This document shows, in pieces, positions 35,927 to 44,992 of a stretch of DNA of 64,000 nucleotides; within the stretch, counting starts at the first letter, position 1, and every line of letters begins with the position of its first letter. This DNA is from Mesosutterella multiformis (lineage in GTDB: Bacteria; Pseudomonadota; Gammaproteobacteria; Burkholderiales; Burkholderiaceae_F): positions 186,001 to 250,000 of the forward strand of contig NZ_BGZJ01000001.1 in assembly GCF_003402575.1 (NCBI RefSeq). Direction: 5' to 3'. Under the pieces are notes generated by a model. It saw only the letters and a program-made list of their open reading frames with translations, did not search any database and was not told the origin of the DNA. The translations under genes and the position numbers were made by a program.

Positions 35927-37054
35927 ATGCAGATCCCATTAGATAACCTCAAAAGCAGTCTGCGGGACCGTATCGATCTTCTGATCAAGATCGGATTCGG
36001 TGTCGCTGTGGCGATCGGCTGCTACTTCGTGGTCGCTCCGTTTGCGACAGCAATTCTGATTTCCGCCATGCTCTGCGTCGTCACCTGGCCGTTCTTTATC
36101 CGGGTCGACACCATGCTCGGGCACCGGAGAACGCTGTCCGCTGTTCTCATGGTCGCGTTTCTTGCCGTGATCGTTCTGATCCCGCTCACTATTCTGGTCA
36201 TTTTCCTCGCCCAGCAGGTATCAGCAACCATCATTCTGATCCGGGACTGGGTGGCGGCCGGGATGCCGCTTCCTGATTGGCTCTCCACGCTCCCCTGGGT
36301 GGGCGAATATCTCCACGCCCCGGTCGGGAAGATTCTCGAGTACCCGGAAGTCACCACCGCGCTGAAGCAGATCGCGACGGCCGCCTCGAAAGGTATCCTC
36401 ACCTCAACCGCGTCGATCGTGAATGTCATTATTCAGATCCTGCTGATCGCGGCTATCGCTTTCGTCTTCTATCGGAACGGTGAATCGCTTGCGAATAAGG
36501 TTCAGGGGATTCTCGATAAAGTAGGCGGCAATCTTTCAAACGCCTTCAGCTCAATCCTTGTCAATACGACACGCTCTGTCGTATTCGGGATTTTCGGTAC
36601 CGCTCTTGGCCAGGCGCTCCTCGCCTATATCGGCTTTTTCATCTGCGGTATTCCGAATAAAACACTGCTCGCGTTCCTCGTCTTTATCCTTTCCATGGTT
36701 CCGATGGGGCCGCCGCTTGTCTGGGTACCTGTCGCTATTGCGCTCTATCTGAAGGGAGAAATGGGATACGCCATCTTCCTCGCGCTCTGGGGAACGTTCG
36801 CGGTGTCAAGTGTCGATAATTTCCTGAAGCCCATGCTGATTTCGCAGGGGACTCCGCTTCCGATGGCGCTCGTGTTCCTCGGCGTGTTCGGCGGTCTTCT
36901 CTCCTTCGGGTTTCTTGGCATTCTGCTGGGGCCGATCTTCCTCTCGCTCGGTTCCGCCCTATTCACAGCCTGGTTAGCACAGCCTGAGAGACCAAACTCA
37001 AGTCAAACGAAAACAAAAAACGAGGAAAATACTCAGCCCACAGAATCTCATTGA
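35927..37054 (+). CDS. AI-2E/PerM-family membrane transporter
   Basis: The protein has 375 residues from the ATG at 35927; an earlier ATG at 35876 gives 17 more residues with a poorly placed ribosome site. It has several membrane helices in two groups separated by an amphipathic region, and the family landmarks ILSMVPMGPPLVWVPVAIALY and DNFLKPMLISQGTPLPMALVFLGVFGG. The family exports or exchanges diverse solutes; the autoinducer-2 role of the founding member does not apply generally, so the substrate is unknown. The tail is Gln/Asn/Thr-rich. No operon partner is visible. Confidence 0.88.
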   Translation: MQIPLDNLKSSLRDRIDLLIKIGFGVAVAIGCYFVVAPFATAILISAMLCVVTWPFFIRVDTMLGHRRTLSAVLMVAFLAVIVLIPLTILVIFLAQQVSATIILIRDWVAAGMPLPDWLSTLPWVGEYLHAPVGKILEYPEVTTALKQIATAASKGILTSTASIVNVIIQILLIAAIAFVFYRNGESLANKVQGILDKVGGNLSNAFSSILVNTTRSVVFGIFGTALGQALLAYIGFFICGIPNKTLLAFLVFILSMVPMGPPLVWVPVAIALYLKGEMGYAIFLALWGTFAVSSVDNFLKPMLISQGTPLPMALVFLGVFGGLLSFGFLGILLGPIFLSLGSALFTAWLAQPERPNSSQTKTKNEENTQPTESH

Positions 37055-37135
37055 AATAGGATTATTCATTGAATCCTACGAGAAACTGATCCCACAGATC
37101 GGCTGTATCGACGGTCTTAACTTAAATTGCCACCT

Positions 37136-38158
37136 ATGAAATCCTCCCCCAAAGTCGCAATTATCCTTCCGGTTTTCAATACCGAAAAATATCTGAAAGA
37201 ATGCTTAGACTCGATTATCAATCAAGATTACAAAAATATAATAATCTATGCTATCGATGACGGATCAACTGATAACTCTTTGAATATTTTAAATTATTAC
37301 AGTAATAAAAATCCGGCTATACATGTACTCCACCAGAAAAATTCCGGCGTTTCCGCAGCCAGAAATCTAGCTCTCAACAGTATTGAACACGATGAATCTA
37401 TAAAATATGTCTCCTTTGTAGATTCTGACGACATAATCTCGAAGGACTTTGTTTCGACTTTTGTGAAAGAGCTGACTTCAAAAAATGCAGATTATGGCGT
37501 TTGCGGGGTAATTAGTTTTGATAAAATAAATCGTTCTGACGATCACTTAAAATATAAAGAAACGATGGAACTAAGAGATTCTGACATATTCGAACAATAT
37601 TTCAGTCTTGGAAAATGGAAAAACCAAGGCTCAACCAGTCATATCTTTATTGCCAATAGATTCTACAGCTCATCAATTGTAAAACATCTCCGATTCAACC
37701 CAAATCTTAAAGTTGGAGAAGATGTTGATTTTATTATAAATTTTTTAAGAAAAGCGCAAACTGGAGTATACATTCCGCAATGCAACTACTTTTACCGATT
37801 AAGAGCATCATCACTCTCAAAGGCTGATATATCGCCTTTGGAAAATATGCTGAACCTTGAGAATGATCTAAAAAAATCTCCAGAAAATTTATATCTAAAA
37901 AATTATATAAAAAAATCAATATTAGATGCTTGGTGGGGAACTTTAAAGCATGCATATACCACCAATAATGCAGAAGAAAAAATCACTTGCAAGAATAAAT
38001 TCAGCACTATAAGAAAAATCAACGCAAGAATCTACGGAAGCAAATACGCAAGAAGATTGCTTATTTACAGACTGGGAGATAGTTTTATCAATTTATATTT
38101 TAAAATGAGAAAAAACAAAAATAATAATAATAATAAAAAGATATTTTATTTTGAATAA
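37136..38158 (+). CDS. Glycosyltransferase family 2, strongly AT-rich
   Basis: The protein has 340 residues from the ATG at 37136. A GT-A fold is shown by VAIILPVFNTEKYLKECLDS, YAIDDGSTDNS and the metal-binding FVDSDDIIS, with KVGEDVDFI and FYRLRASSLS later. It would transfer a sugar to a surface polysaccharide or lipid. The gene is far richer in A and T than both neighbours, uses codons such as AAT, AAA and ATA heavily, and ends in an AAT repeat encoding a run of Asn (about 38120-38136). It stands alone with its own terminator. These features indicate recent horizontal transfer; the acceptor is unknown. Confidence 0.88.
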   Translation: MKSSPKVAIILPVFNTEKYLKECLDSIINQDYKNIIIYAIDDGSTDNSLNILNYYSNKNPAIHVLHQKNSGVSAARNLALNSIEHDESIKYVSFVDSDDIISKDFVSTFVKELTSKNADYGVCGVISFDKINRSDDHLKYKETMELRDSDIFEQYFSLGKWKNQGSTSHIFIANRFYSSSIVKHLRFNPNLKVGEDVDFIINFLRKAQTGVYIPQCNYFYRLRASSLSKADISPLENMLNLENDLKKSPENLYLKNYIKKSILDAWWGTLKHAYTTNNAEEKITCKNKFSTIRKINARIYGSKYARRLLIYRLGDSFINLYFKMRKNKNNNNNKKIFYFE

Positions 38159-38182
38159 AATATTATAATAGTCAAATAATTA

Positions 38183-38222
38183 GCCTGAAATCCACCCAAG
38201 GATTTCAGGCTTTCGTTTTTTC
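38183..38222 (+). terminator. Terminator after the glycosyltransferase gene
   Basis: The 11-base stem GCCTGAAATCC/GGATTTCAGGC (38183-38193 with 38200-38210) is followed by TTTCGTTTTTT. Confidence 0.9.
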
Positions 38223-38241
38223 AGAAACGGGCTTTTTCTGA

Positions 38242-38808
38242 TCAGATACACATATCGTGCTTTCGATAATGCTTCAGCTCATCAATCGACTCCTGAATAT
38301 CCGAAATCGCCTGATGCTTCGTTGACTTCACAGAAGTCCACACATCCTCAGGCTTCCAGCGGCGGACGAGCTCCTTGATGGATGAGACGTCAATCGAGCG
38401 ATAGTGGAAGAAGTTCTCGAGCCTAGGCATCCAGCGCGCCATGAAGCGGCGGTCCTGGCCGATCGTGGAACCGCAGAGCGGGCTCTTCCCCGCAGGGACA
38501 AAGCGGGAAAACGTTTCGATGCAGATATCGGACGCTTCCTCTTCATCAATCGTGCTCGCAAGCACGCGGTCAATCAGACCGGACTTCCCGTGCGTCTTAG
38601 TATTCCACTCATCCATCGCGTCGAGGATTGACTTGTCCTGATGGATCGCGATCACCGGTCCCTCGTGAATCACATTCAGCTGCGCGTCCGTGATGATGGC
38701 CCCGAGCTCAATAATCCGGTTCACCTCGGGCTGCAGGCCCGTCATTTCAAGGTCAATCCAGATGAGGTTCGTTTCAGAGAAGAGCGGATCCCGCTTCGTA
38801 TCAGTCAT
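38242..38808 (-). CDS. orn: Oligoribonuclease
   Basis: The protein has 188 residues from the ATG at 38808, which has AAGGA six bases upstream; an ATG two codons earlier is within that site. DEDDh exonuclease residues are seen in LIWIDLEMTGL and in the C-terminal KHQAISDIQESIDELKHYR. It degrades 2-5 base RNA fragments and also pGpG from c-di-GMP breakdown. It is divergent from rsgA, with 148 bases between the two starts. Confidence 0.95.
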   Translation of the reverse strand: MTDTKRDPLFSETNLIWIDLEMTGLQPEVNRIIELGAIITDAQLNVIHEGPVIAIHQDKSILDAMDEWNTKTHGKSGLIDRVLASTIDEEEASDICIETFSRFVPAGKSPLCGSTIGQDRRFMARWMPRLENFFHYRSIDVSSIKELVRRWKPEDVWTSVKSTKHQAISDIQESIDELKHYRKHDMCI

Positions 38809-38956
38809 TTGCATTCCTTTTTACCAAACACGCGGCGGCCGTCTTCCGGACCGCGGTCTGTCATTTTCGCACTTTGCGCGGATCGCCGCCGGAATTCTAT
38901 TTGCAGCTCCGCCGTTTCCGGGGTATGTTTGCAGAATCAATCACAAAGGATCCTAC

Positions 38957-39892
38957 ATGGCCCGACCCGCAAAACCCAAAAAATCCGCCGCTTCCGAGTC
39001 CCTGCTGACGGGACGCGTCACACGGAGCCACGGACGGCACCACTTCGTGCAGGGGCCTGACGGGGCACTCTACGAGGCCCACAGGCGGGGCCGGAAGGGA
39101 GACGTCGTGGTTGGAGACATGGTGCGCTACTCAGAACCTTCTGGCGGCGTTGTGGCGATCGAGGAAGTGCTTCCCCGCACGAGCCTCCTCTTCCGGAGTG
39201 ACGAATGGCGGACCAAGGAGCTCGCGTCTAATATCGATCTCGTCGCGATTGTCTTCGCGAGCCGCCCGACCTTCAATCCGTGGTTCATCTGGAAGGCGCT
39301 CCTCGCCGCGACGAAAGCCGGCATCACGCCGATCGTGATCCGGAATAAAACGGACCTTGAAGAGGGGCGGGAAGAAGCGGACGCCGCTCTTCGGCAGCTT
39401 GAAGCCCTGGGATACGAAACCCTTTCCATTTCCGCGGGATCAAAGCCTGAAGAAGCAAAACCGATTCTCGAAACCCGTTTCGCGCATCACAAAACGCTTT
39501 TTGTCGGGCAGTCCGGCATGGGAAAGTCCACGATCCTCAATCTCCTCATTCCAGATGCCGGTGCTCGGACGCGGGAATTCTCCGAAGCACTCGACCTCGG
39601 GAAACAAACCACCACTGTCACCTGCTGGTACGACTATGGGGAAGACGGAGCCATTGTGGACTCCCCCGGGTTCCAGGAGTTCGGGCTTGAGCATCTCGAT
39701 TTTGACGATGTGATTCTCGGGATGCCGGATATCCGGCAGTATGTCACGGGCTGCCGCTACTTCAACTGCCGGCATCTGAATGAGCCTCAGTGCGGTGTGA
39801 AGGACGCTGTGGCGCGGGGAGACATTGACCCAAAGCGTTACGAGTTCTACCGAGACACTGTGGAGCGCATACTGAAGCGCCCGAAGTACTGA
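38957..39892 (+). CDS. rsgA: Ribosome small-subunit maturation GTPase RsgA
   Basis: The protein has 311 residues from the ATG at 38957, preceded by AAAGGA; the longer open frame from 38690 is in-frame read-through of the orn antisense. It is a circularly permuted GTPase: G4 IRNKTDLE comes before G1 GQSGMGKST and G3 DSPGF. The zinc knuckle CRYFNCRHLNEPQC is near the C-terminus. An N-terminal OB-fold binds the 30S subunit. The gene is convergent with mutM. Confidence 0.95.
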   Translation: MARPAKPKKSAASESLLTGRVTRSHGRHHFVQGPDGALYEAHRRGRKGDVVVGDMVRYSEPSGGVVAIEEVLPRTSLLFRSDEWRTKELASNIDLVAIVFASRPTFNPWFIWKALLAATKAGITPIVIRNKTDLEEGREEADAALRQLEALGYETLSISAGSKPEEAKPILETRFAHHKTLFVGQSGMGKSTILNLLIPDAGARTREFSEALDLGKQTTTVTCWYDYGEDGAIVDSPGFQEFGLEHLDFDDVILGMPDIRQYVTGCRYFNCRHLNEPQCGVKDAVARGDIDPKRYEFYRDTVERILKRPKY

Positions 39893-39942
39893 GACTCCGG
39901 GCGGTTCTGAATTTCCTGCTTGGGCGCTGCATTACGCCGGCG

Positions 39943-40767
39943 CTACTTCTGGCACTTCGGGCAGTAGCGCGTGCCGCGTCCCGCGATCTTTGTCAGCTGG
40001 ATCTCGGTTCCGCAGACCGTGCAGGGTTCGCCGTCACGGCCATACACCCGGAGATTCTCCACGTTTCCGCCTTCATGCCCGGCCCCATCGAGGAAATCCC
40101 TGAAGGTCGTGCCGCCGGCCTCAATCGACCCCAGCATCACGGACCGGATGGCCTCGCAGAGCTTCGCGGATTCCGCCTTGGTTACCCGGTCCGCGTGTCT
40201 TGAGGGCCGGATGCCGGCAAGAAAGAGCGCCTCATCCGCGTAGATATTCCCGACCCCGGCGACCACCGTCTGATCCAGAATCACCGCTTTGACAGCGCGG
40301 GAGGTCCCTTTCAGCTTCCGGTAAAGATAGTCCGGCGTAAAAGCGTCCCCGATCGCGTCGGGGCCGAGCGTGTCGTACCTCGAAATTCCGGTCTTCCCTT
40401 CGCTCGGAATGATCCAGAGGTCGCCAAGCGTCCGGACATCCCCGTACGTCAGTTTCCCGCGCTCAAGGCTGAACCGGATCCGGGTATAAGGCGGATCCGG
40501 AAGCGACTCATCCTCCTGAAACACGAGACGCCCCGTCATCCGGAGATGCACCATGAGGCTCTCCGGACCATCCAGCCTCAGAATCAGATACTTCCCCTTC
40601 CGGTCAGCGGCCCGGAATACCCGGTCCGTGAGAGTGCGTCTGAAGGCGTCTTCCGTCCGGTTCTTGATGAGACGGGGAAGATCCACCGTCACCGCCGTGA
40701 TTCTGTCCCCGGGAAGCTTGGTGTCAAGGTAGCGTCTTACGGTTTCAACTTCTGGCAGTTCCGGCAT
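39943..40767 (-). CDS. mutM: Formamidopyrimidine-DNA glycosylase
   Basis: The protein has 274 residues from the ATG at 40767, starting MPELPEVETVRRYL. The P-E start is the catalytic end: Pro at position 2 becomes the nucleophile after Met removal. The helix-two-turn-helix includes VVAGVGNIYADEALF and the zinc finger CTVCGTEIQLTKIAGRGTRYC ends the protein. It removes 8-oxoguanine. An in-frame extension to 40869 overlaps the previous gene and is rejected. It follows the slyD-like gene by 31 bases. Confidence 0.95.
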   Translation of the reverse strand: MPELPEVETVRRYLDTKLPGDRITAVTVDLPRLIKNRTEDAFRRTLTDRVFRAADRKGKYLILRLDGPESLMVHLRMTGRLVFQEDESLPDPPYTRIRFSLERGKLTYGDVRTLGDLWIIPSEGKTGISRYDTLGPDAIGDAFTPDYLYRKLKGTSRAVKAVILDQTVVAGVGNIYADEALFLAGIRPSRHADRVTKAESAKLCEAIRSVMLGSIEAGGTTFRDFLDGAGHEGGNVENLRVYGRDGEPCTVCGTEIQLTKIAGRGTRYCPKCQK

Positions 40768-40798
40768 TCCGATTCTCCTATCAGAAAAGAAAAAGCGA

Positions 40799-41446
40799 TC
40801 AGTCCTCTTTCTTCGGCACAAGCGACGTGAAAAGCCCGGTGCCCATCGCGTTCTGGGGCTTTGCCTCATCCACCTTATCCAGCTGCTCCGCGATCTTCGC
40901 GCGGGCTTCGTCCACTTCCAGACGGTCCTCCGCCTCTTCCTTCACGGAGTCATTCGCAACCTTGAGGAAATCCGGAATAAAGATGTCAGACTCGGCGATA
41001 TCGCCCTCTTCCACCAATTCCACGCGCATCACCTGGATCTCAAAGCGGAGCGTCCAGCCGGCGTAGGGGTGATTGCCGTCGAGCACCGCCATGCCGCCGC
41101 CGACATCCGTGATGATGTAGCCGCGCCCGTCATCCACCGGCACGCCGGGGATATGCGAGAACCGCATGCCTTTCTTCGGATTCTCGACCCCAAGCTTATC
41201 GACCGGGACAAGGTGCACGAGGTTTTCATCAAAATCCCCGAAGCTCTCCTCAGGTTCGAGCACGAGATCAAAGCGATCTCCTTCCTTATGCTTCAGAAGC
41301 GCCTGATCCATGCGCGGGAAAACGTCTTCCGCCCCGGCCCGCAGCGTCACGCCTTCCTCTCCCGTCTGATCGACGATATGGTCCCGGAGATCCCAGACCG
41401 TGACGAATACGGTGACGAGATCACCCTTTTCAATCTTCTTAGTCAT
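40799..41446 (-). CDS. SlyD-like FKBP-type peptidyl-prolyl isomerase
   Basis: The protein has 215 residues from the ATG at 41446, preceded by AGGAAAG. The FKBP core (GDLVTVFVTVWDLRD, VFPRMDQALL, PEESFGDFDENL) is followed by a flap domain with the family ending GNHPYAGWTLRFEI, and then about 70 residues rich in Glu and Asp. Unlike enterobacterial SlyD the tail lacks a His-rich metal-binding segment. It assists folding in the cytoplasm. It forms a unit with mutM downstream and a DUF805 gene upstream. Confidence 0.88.
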   Translation of the reverse strand: MTKKIEKGDLVTVFVTVWDLRDHIVDQTGEEGVTLRAGAEDVFPRMDQALLKHKEGDRFDLVLEPEESFGDFDENLVHLVPVDKLGVENPKKGMRFSHIPGVPVDDGRGYIITDVGGGMAVLDGNHPYAGWTLRFEIQVMRVELVEEGDIAESDIFIPDFLKVANDSVKEEAEDRLEVDEARAKIAEQLDKVDEAKPQNAMGTGLFTSLVPKKED

Positions 41447-41499
41447 TCTTTCCTGATTTCCTATTCTTTCCGCCGAAGGTTCAGGCGGCATCCGATGCG

Positions 41500-41964
41500 T
41501 TATTTCTTCTCTTCTGAATCCCGGCTTCCGACTTCATGCATCACCGATCCCTCGCGGGCATTCTCAGTCAGACGCCTGAGGAGTCTCGGGTCATTGATTT
41601 TCAGCAGTCCTTTCGGATTTTCGCCCCAGGCGTTCTCCCCCGCGCGGCTTTCCGTGATGAGAAGCGGAATAAAACCGATCGGGAAAAGCGCGAAAACGAG
41701 AATCGCCCAGAAGCCCGAGTGCGACATGTCGTGAAGGCGGCGAGCGGTCGCGCAGACCGCGAACCAGAGACCGATCGCGATCAGACCGCCCCCGAGCATC
41801 GGGGAGGCCCCGGACCGGAGCCCAAGCCACGCCGCCGCGAAGCCCGCCATCATAACAGCGAGCCAGAGTGCGAGTGCGCCTCCGAACCGGGCGCGTGTGA
41901 GACGCCCTGCGGTGGTCCAGGCGGCAATGTCCTTCAGTAACGGCGTTTCAGATAAAAGCGCCAC
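41500..41964 (-). CDS. DUF805-type small membrane protein
   Basis: The 154-residue protein has about four hydrophobic helices (within 25-115) and the family signature ARRLHDMSHSGFWAIL, with a final ENAWGENPKG in place of the usual N-R-Y-G-P pattern. Function is unknown in this family. A charged C-terminal tail of about 40 residues is added. The gap to the slyD-like gene is 53 bases, so they may share a transcript. Confidence 0.78.
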   Translation of the reverse strand: MALLSETPLLKDIAAWTTAGRLTRARFGGALALWLAVMMAGFAAAWLGLRSGASPMLGGGLIAIGLWFAVCATARRLHDMSHSGFWAILVFALFPIGFIPLLITESRAGENAWGENPKGLLKINDPRLLRRLTENAREGSVMHEVGSRDSEEKK

Positions 41965-42071
41965 AGAGAGAATCCTCCAGAATTACATAGAAAAAGGCGC
42001 AGCGAAGCCTCTTCTCACCCCAAATGCCCGGATGAGGAAAGGCTTCCCGCGCCCTTCAGTGGATCAGCCGG

Positions 42072-42106
42072 GAGGGAATTCTGTCCTTCGGACAGACTCT
42101 TCCCTC
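42072..42106 (-). terminator. Strong hairpin past bamC, possible terminator
   Basis: GAGGGAA-GTCTGTCC pairs with GGACAGA-TTCCCTC around a GAA loop, just past the bamC stop. No T tract follows, so it may only stabilise the mRNA or act with a factor. Confidence 0.5.
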
Positions 42107-42116
42107 GCTCTGCCGA

Positions 42117-43310
42117 TCAGCGGGTCTGTTCGCCAAGAAGCGTCAAAATCTTCGGCGCAACACCGGTCGTATCCGGACCGCCATTCGCGTTCAGCACGGT
42201 CACCCGGGTCTGATTGCCTTCGTCCGTCAGTTTGATCTGATAGGTCGGCGGTTCAACCGTCTTCGTCTGGCTGAAGAGGTTCGTGAAGAAGCCCTGTTCG
42301 CGCTTCTTCTCGGCTTCGTACGTCGGATCCAGATACTTCACGAGGAACCAGCCCTTCGTGCGGTCGCGGTCAGACACGGTGAAGTTCATGCGGTCAATCG
42401 CGAGGGCCGTACGACGCCAGGCGTGATCGAACGGTTCCTTGATGATGATCGCGGCGGCCTTGCCATCCGCGCCATTCACGATTTCGCTCTTATAGACCGG
42501 AGCCGCGGCCTTAGCGGCTGCCGTCCCCGCGGTCTTCTCAAGCGCTGCCTGCTTCGTCGACGGGAGATCCGCCTTCTTCAGATCGGGGTTGAACTCAGAC
42601 TCAATCTTCTGAGCGAGCTTCGTCGCCATTTCGGCTTCAAGCTGCGGGTCACGCGGACCCGGCTGCCACACCGTCTGGTCGCCCTGATTGCCCTTCACCA
42701 CTTCCACCATCGAGCGGTGCGTGATGTAGACATCCGTCGACCCATCCGGATTCCGTTCGAGGCGGCAGCGGTACTGATCACGCTCACCGGTCGAATAGAC
42801 GGCGTCAATCAGCTTACCGAGCGTCGCGCGGATGATGTCCTGCGGGAGACGGGCCTTGTTTTCAGCCCATTCCGTTTCGATGTAACCGGTCTTCGGATCC
42901 TGATTCTTGATCGTGAGGCCGACAGAAGCCCAGAAGTCCTGCACCACGGGCCAGAGCTGCTGCGCCGGCACCTGGGTGTGGACCCAGCGGATATCGCCGT
43001 CACGCATCACCTTGGCGGTCACGGTTTCGGGGAGCACAGTCGACTGAGCGGCAGAGGTGCGGTTCGCGGCCGCGGCCTGCTGCCCCTGCTGCATGCTGCT
43101 CGCCGACACGTCACGCGTCCGCTGCGGGACGTTATAGAGGTTATCGTGCGGAACCTGGGAGAGATCCGGCGGAACTTCAAGCGGCGCGCGCGAGTTGCTT
43201 GACTCGTACTGAACCTTGTCGTTCGTGAACTGGGCACCGAGGTAAGAACAGGCGTTCAGGGCAACCGGAGTGACAGCAAGCACTGCAACACGCAGTAATT
43301 TCATCTTCAT
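42117..43310 (-). CDS. bamC: Outer membrane assembly lipoprotein BamC
   Basis: The protein has 397 residues from the ATG at 43310, with a signal peptide ending LNAC (lipobox). The N-terminal unstructured part includes SSNSRAPLEVPPDLSQVP, which binds BamD in the family, followed by two helix-grip domains. It serves in beta-barrel protein insertion. It lies 87 bases after dapA, a conserved pair in proteobacteria. It is longer than E. coli BamC (344) mainly because of an Ala/Lys-rich linker near 225-245. Confidence 0.93.
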   Translation of the reverse strand: MKMKLLRVAVLAVTPVALNACSYLGAQFTNDKVQYESSNSRAPLEVPPDLSQVPHDNLYNVPQRTRDVSASSMQQGQQAAAANRTSAAQSTVLPETVTAKVMRDGDIRWVHTQVPAQQLWPVVQDFWASVGLTIKNQDPKTGYIETEWAENKARLPQDIIRATLGKLIDAVYSTGERDQYRCRLERNPDGSTDVYITHRSMVEVVKGNQGDQTVWQPGPRDPQLEAEMATKLAQKIESEFNPDLKKADLPSTKQAALEKTAGTAAAKAAAPVYKSEIVNGADGKAAAIIIKEPFDHAWRRTALAIDRMNFTVSDRDRTKGWFLVKYLDPTYEAEKKREQGFFTNLFSQTKTVEPPTYQIKLTDEGNQTRVTVLNANGGPDTTGVAPKILTLLGEQTR

Positions 43311-43397
43311 AACAGAATCCAAAAACCTCTTTTTACCGGGCAGCCTGTGCGAGAGATCTCTCAGACGGCCGCCCGGGGCGAGTCAAAAAGTAGTGAA

Positions 43398-44279
43398 TTA
43401 AATGAGCCCGGCAGAAGCGAGCGCCGCCTCGACCTTCTTCTGACCCGCGGGAGTGAGCCAGGTGAGCGGGAGACGGATACCGGCCGGAATCTTCCCCATG
43501 CGGTTCAGAGCCCACTTCACCGGAATCGGGTTCGATTCGCAGAAGAGCTCCTTATGAAGCGGGAGGAGACGGTTGTTGATCGCGCGGGCCGTGGCGATGT
43601 CGCCCTTAAGCGCCGCCTCAACCATTTCATGCATCAGCTTCGGAGCGACGTTCGCGGTCACCGAGATCACGCCCTGGCCGCCTGCGAGCACGAGAGCGAG
43701 AGCCGAGTCATCGTTACCGGAGTAAAGCGCGAAGTCCTTATCCTTCGGAAGCGCGGCAAGCAGCGCCTCAGCCCGGGCGAGGTCACCCGTCGCGTCCTTC
43801 AGGCCGACAATGCCGGGAACCTCAGCGAGGCGCAGCACGGTGTCGTTCGTCATATCGCGGCCCGTACGGCCCGGAACGTTATAGAGGATCACCGGCAGCC
43901 CGCCCTCTCGCGCCACGGCGGAGAAATGCTGGAAGAGACCTTCCTGCGTGGGCTTGTTGTAGTAAGGGACCACCTGCAGGGAATACTGAGCGCCGACTTC
44001 AAGCGCTTCACGCGTTAGGCGGATCGCTTCAGCCGTGCTGTTCGCGCCGGTACCGGCGATCACGGGAACGCGCCCCGCGACAGCCTCAACCGCGGCCTTC
44101 ACCACCGCCGTATGTTCCTCAAAGGAGACCGTCGGGCTTTCGCCTGAAGTTCCCATCGAAACGATGGCGTCAGCTCCCTCGCTCACCTGCCAGTCAATCA
44201 GCTTCTGATAGCAGTCATAGTCAATAGAACCGTCATCCCGCATCGGGGTCGCAATCGCAACCAGAGCACCAGTAATCAT
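43398..44279 (-). CDS. dapA: 4-hydroxy-tetrahydrodipicolinate synthase
   Basis: The 293-residue enzyme condenses pyruvate and aspartate semialdehyde in lysine and peptidoglycan precursor synthesis. Residues T44, Y107, Y133 and the Schiff-base K161 (VGLKDATGD) are at the positions known from E. coli. It is followed by bamC and preceded by a methyltransferase gene 112 bases away. Confidence 0.97.
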   Translation of the reverse strand: MITGALVAIATPMRDDGSIDYDCYQKLIDWQVSEGADAIVSMGTSGESPTVSFEEHTAVVKAAVEAVAGRVPVIAGTGANSTAEAIRLTREALEVGAQYSLQVVPYYNKPTQEGLFQHFSAVAREGGLPVILYNVPGRTGRDMTNDTVLRLAEVPGIVGLKDATGDLARAEALLAALPKDKDFALYSGNDDSALALVLAGGQGVISVTANVAPKLMHEMVEAALKGDIATARAINNRLLPLHKELFCESNPIPVKWALNRMGKIPAGIRLPLTWLTPAGQKKVEAALASAGLI

Positions 44280-44391
44280 GTTTTCTGACCTTTTGTTTCA
44301 GAACTGCCTCCGCTTCCGTGTCGGGTCACTCCCGAGAGCCGTCCGGAGACATCGATTGGGTGATTTTAAAGCAAAGTCCTCATACTTTCTT

Positions 44392-44961
44392 CTAGGGGAA
44401 AGCGGCGAGCGGAAACCGCTCAGCCTCCCCGTCGTCCTTCTCCCGAACGGCCACAATCCGTTCGACAAAGGAGTTCGCGGCCCGCCCTTCCTCAAACGCC
44501 GTCACGGTGAGCGGGGAAACCAGCGTGAGGAGCTCGCCTGACTTCAGCCAGTGATCCGGATTCGCGGGTTTCCCATTCGCCTCGGCGTGCGCCTTCGTGA
44601 ACGTCTGATAGATCAGGACGCCGCCCGGGGCGAGATGCCGCACGAGTTCCGGGAAAAGCGGACGGTTCAGGTAATTTACCACGATGATGCCGGAGAAGAG
44701 CTCGTCCCCGAGGGGCCACGATCCCGTCTCAAGATCCGTCTTCCGGAACTCAATCTCAGGGAACCCGGACGCGCGGAGCGCGAAGTCATCATCCCGGTCC
44801 ACTGCGAGCACCGGGTAGCCGTAGAGCGCCGCGAGCACCGAGTGCCGCCCCAGACCGCACGCGGCATCAAGCACCCGGCCGCCGTCCCGCGGAATCGCGG
44901 GAAGAAAGCGGGTAACCCAGGAAGAAACCGAAGGGAGTGATCCGTTTTTTGCCGTCGTCAT
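44392..44961 (-). CDS. Class I SAM-dependent methyltransferase (TehB-like)
   Basis: The 189-residue protein has motif I VLDAACGLGRHSVLAA, motif II acidic AVDRDDD, and post-motif PGGVLIYQTF. The order resembles TehB-type small-molecule methyltransferases. The substrate is not known. The C-terminal segment VERIVAVREKDDGEAERF is short and charged. It lies 31 bases after the M50 protease gene on the same strand, so both may be co-transcribed. Confidence 0.8.
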   Translation of the reverse strand: MTTAKNGSLPSVSSWVTRFLPAIPRDGGRVLDAACGLGRHSVLAALYGYPVLAVDRDDDFALRASGFPEIEFRKTDLETGSWPLGDELFSGIIVVNYLNRPLFPELVRHLAPGGVLIYQTFTKAHAEANGKPANPDHWLKSGELLTLVSPLTVTAFEEGRAANSFVERIVAVREKDDGEAERFPLAAFP

Positions 44962-44992
44962 GCTGCGAAATGCTCCTTACCGAACCGCGTCA

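Noticed and set aside
38690-38956. N-terminal extension of rsgA
   Set aside because: It lies opposite orn and lacks a ribosome site, while the ATG at 38957 has AAAGGA and the usual family start.
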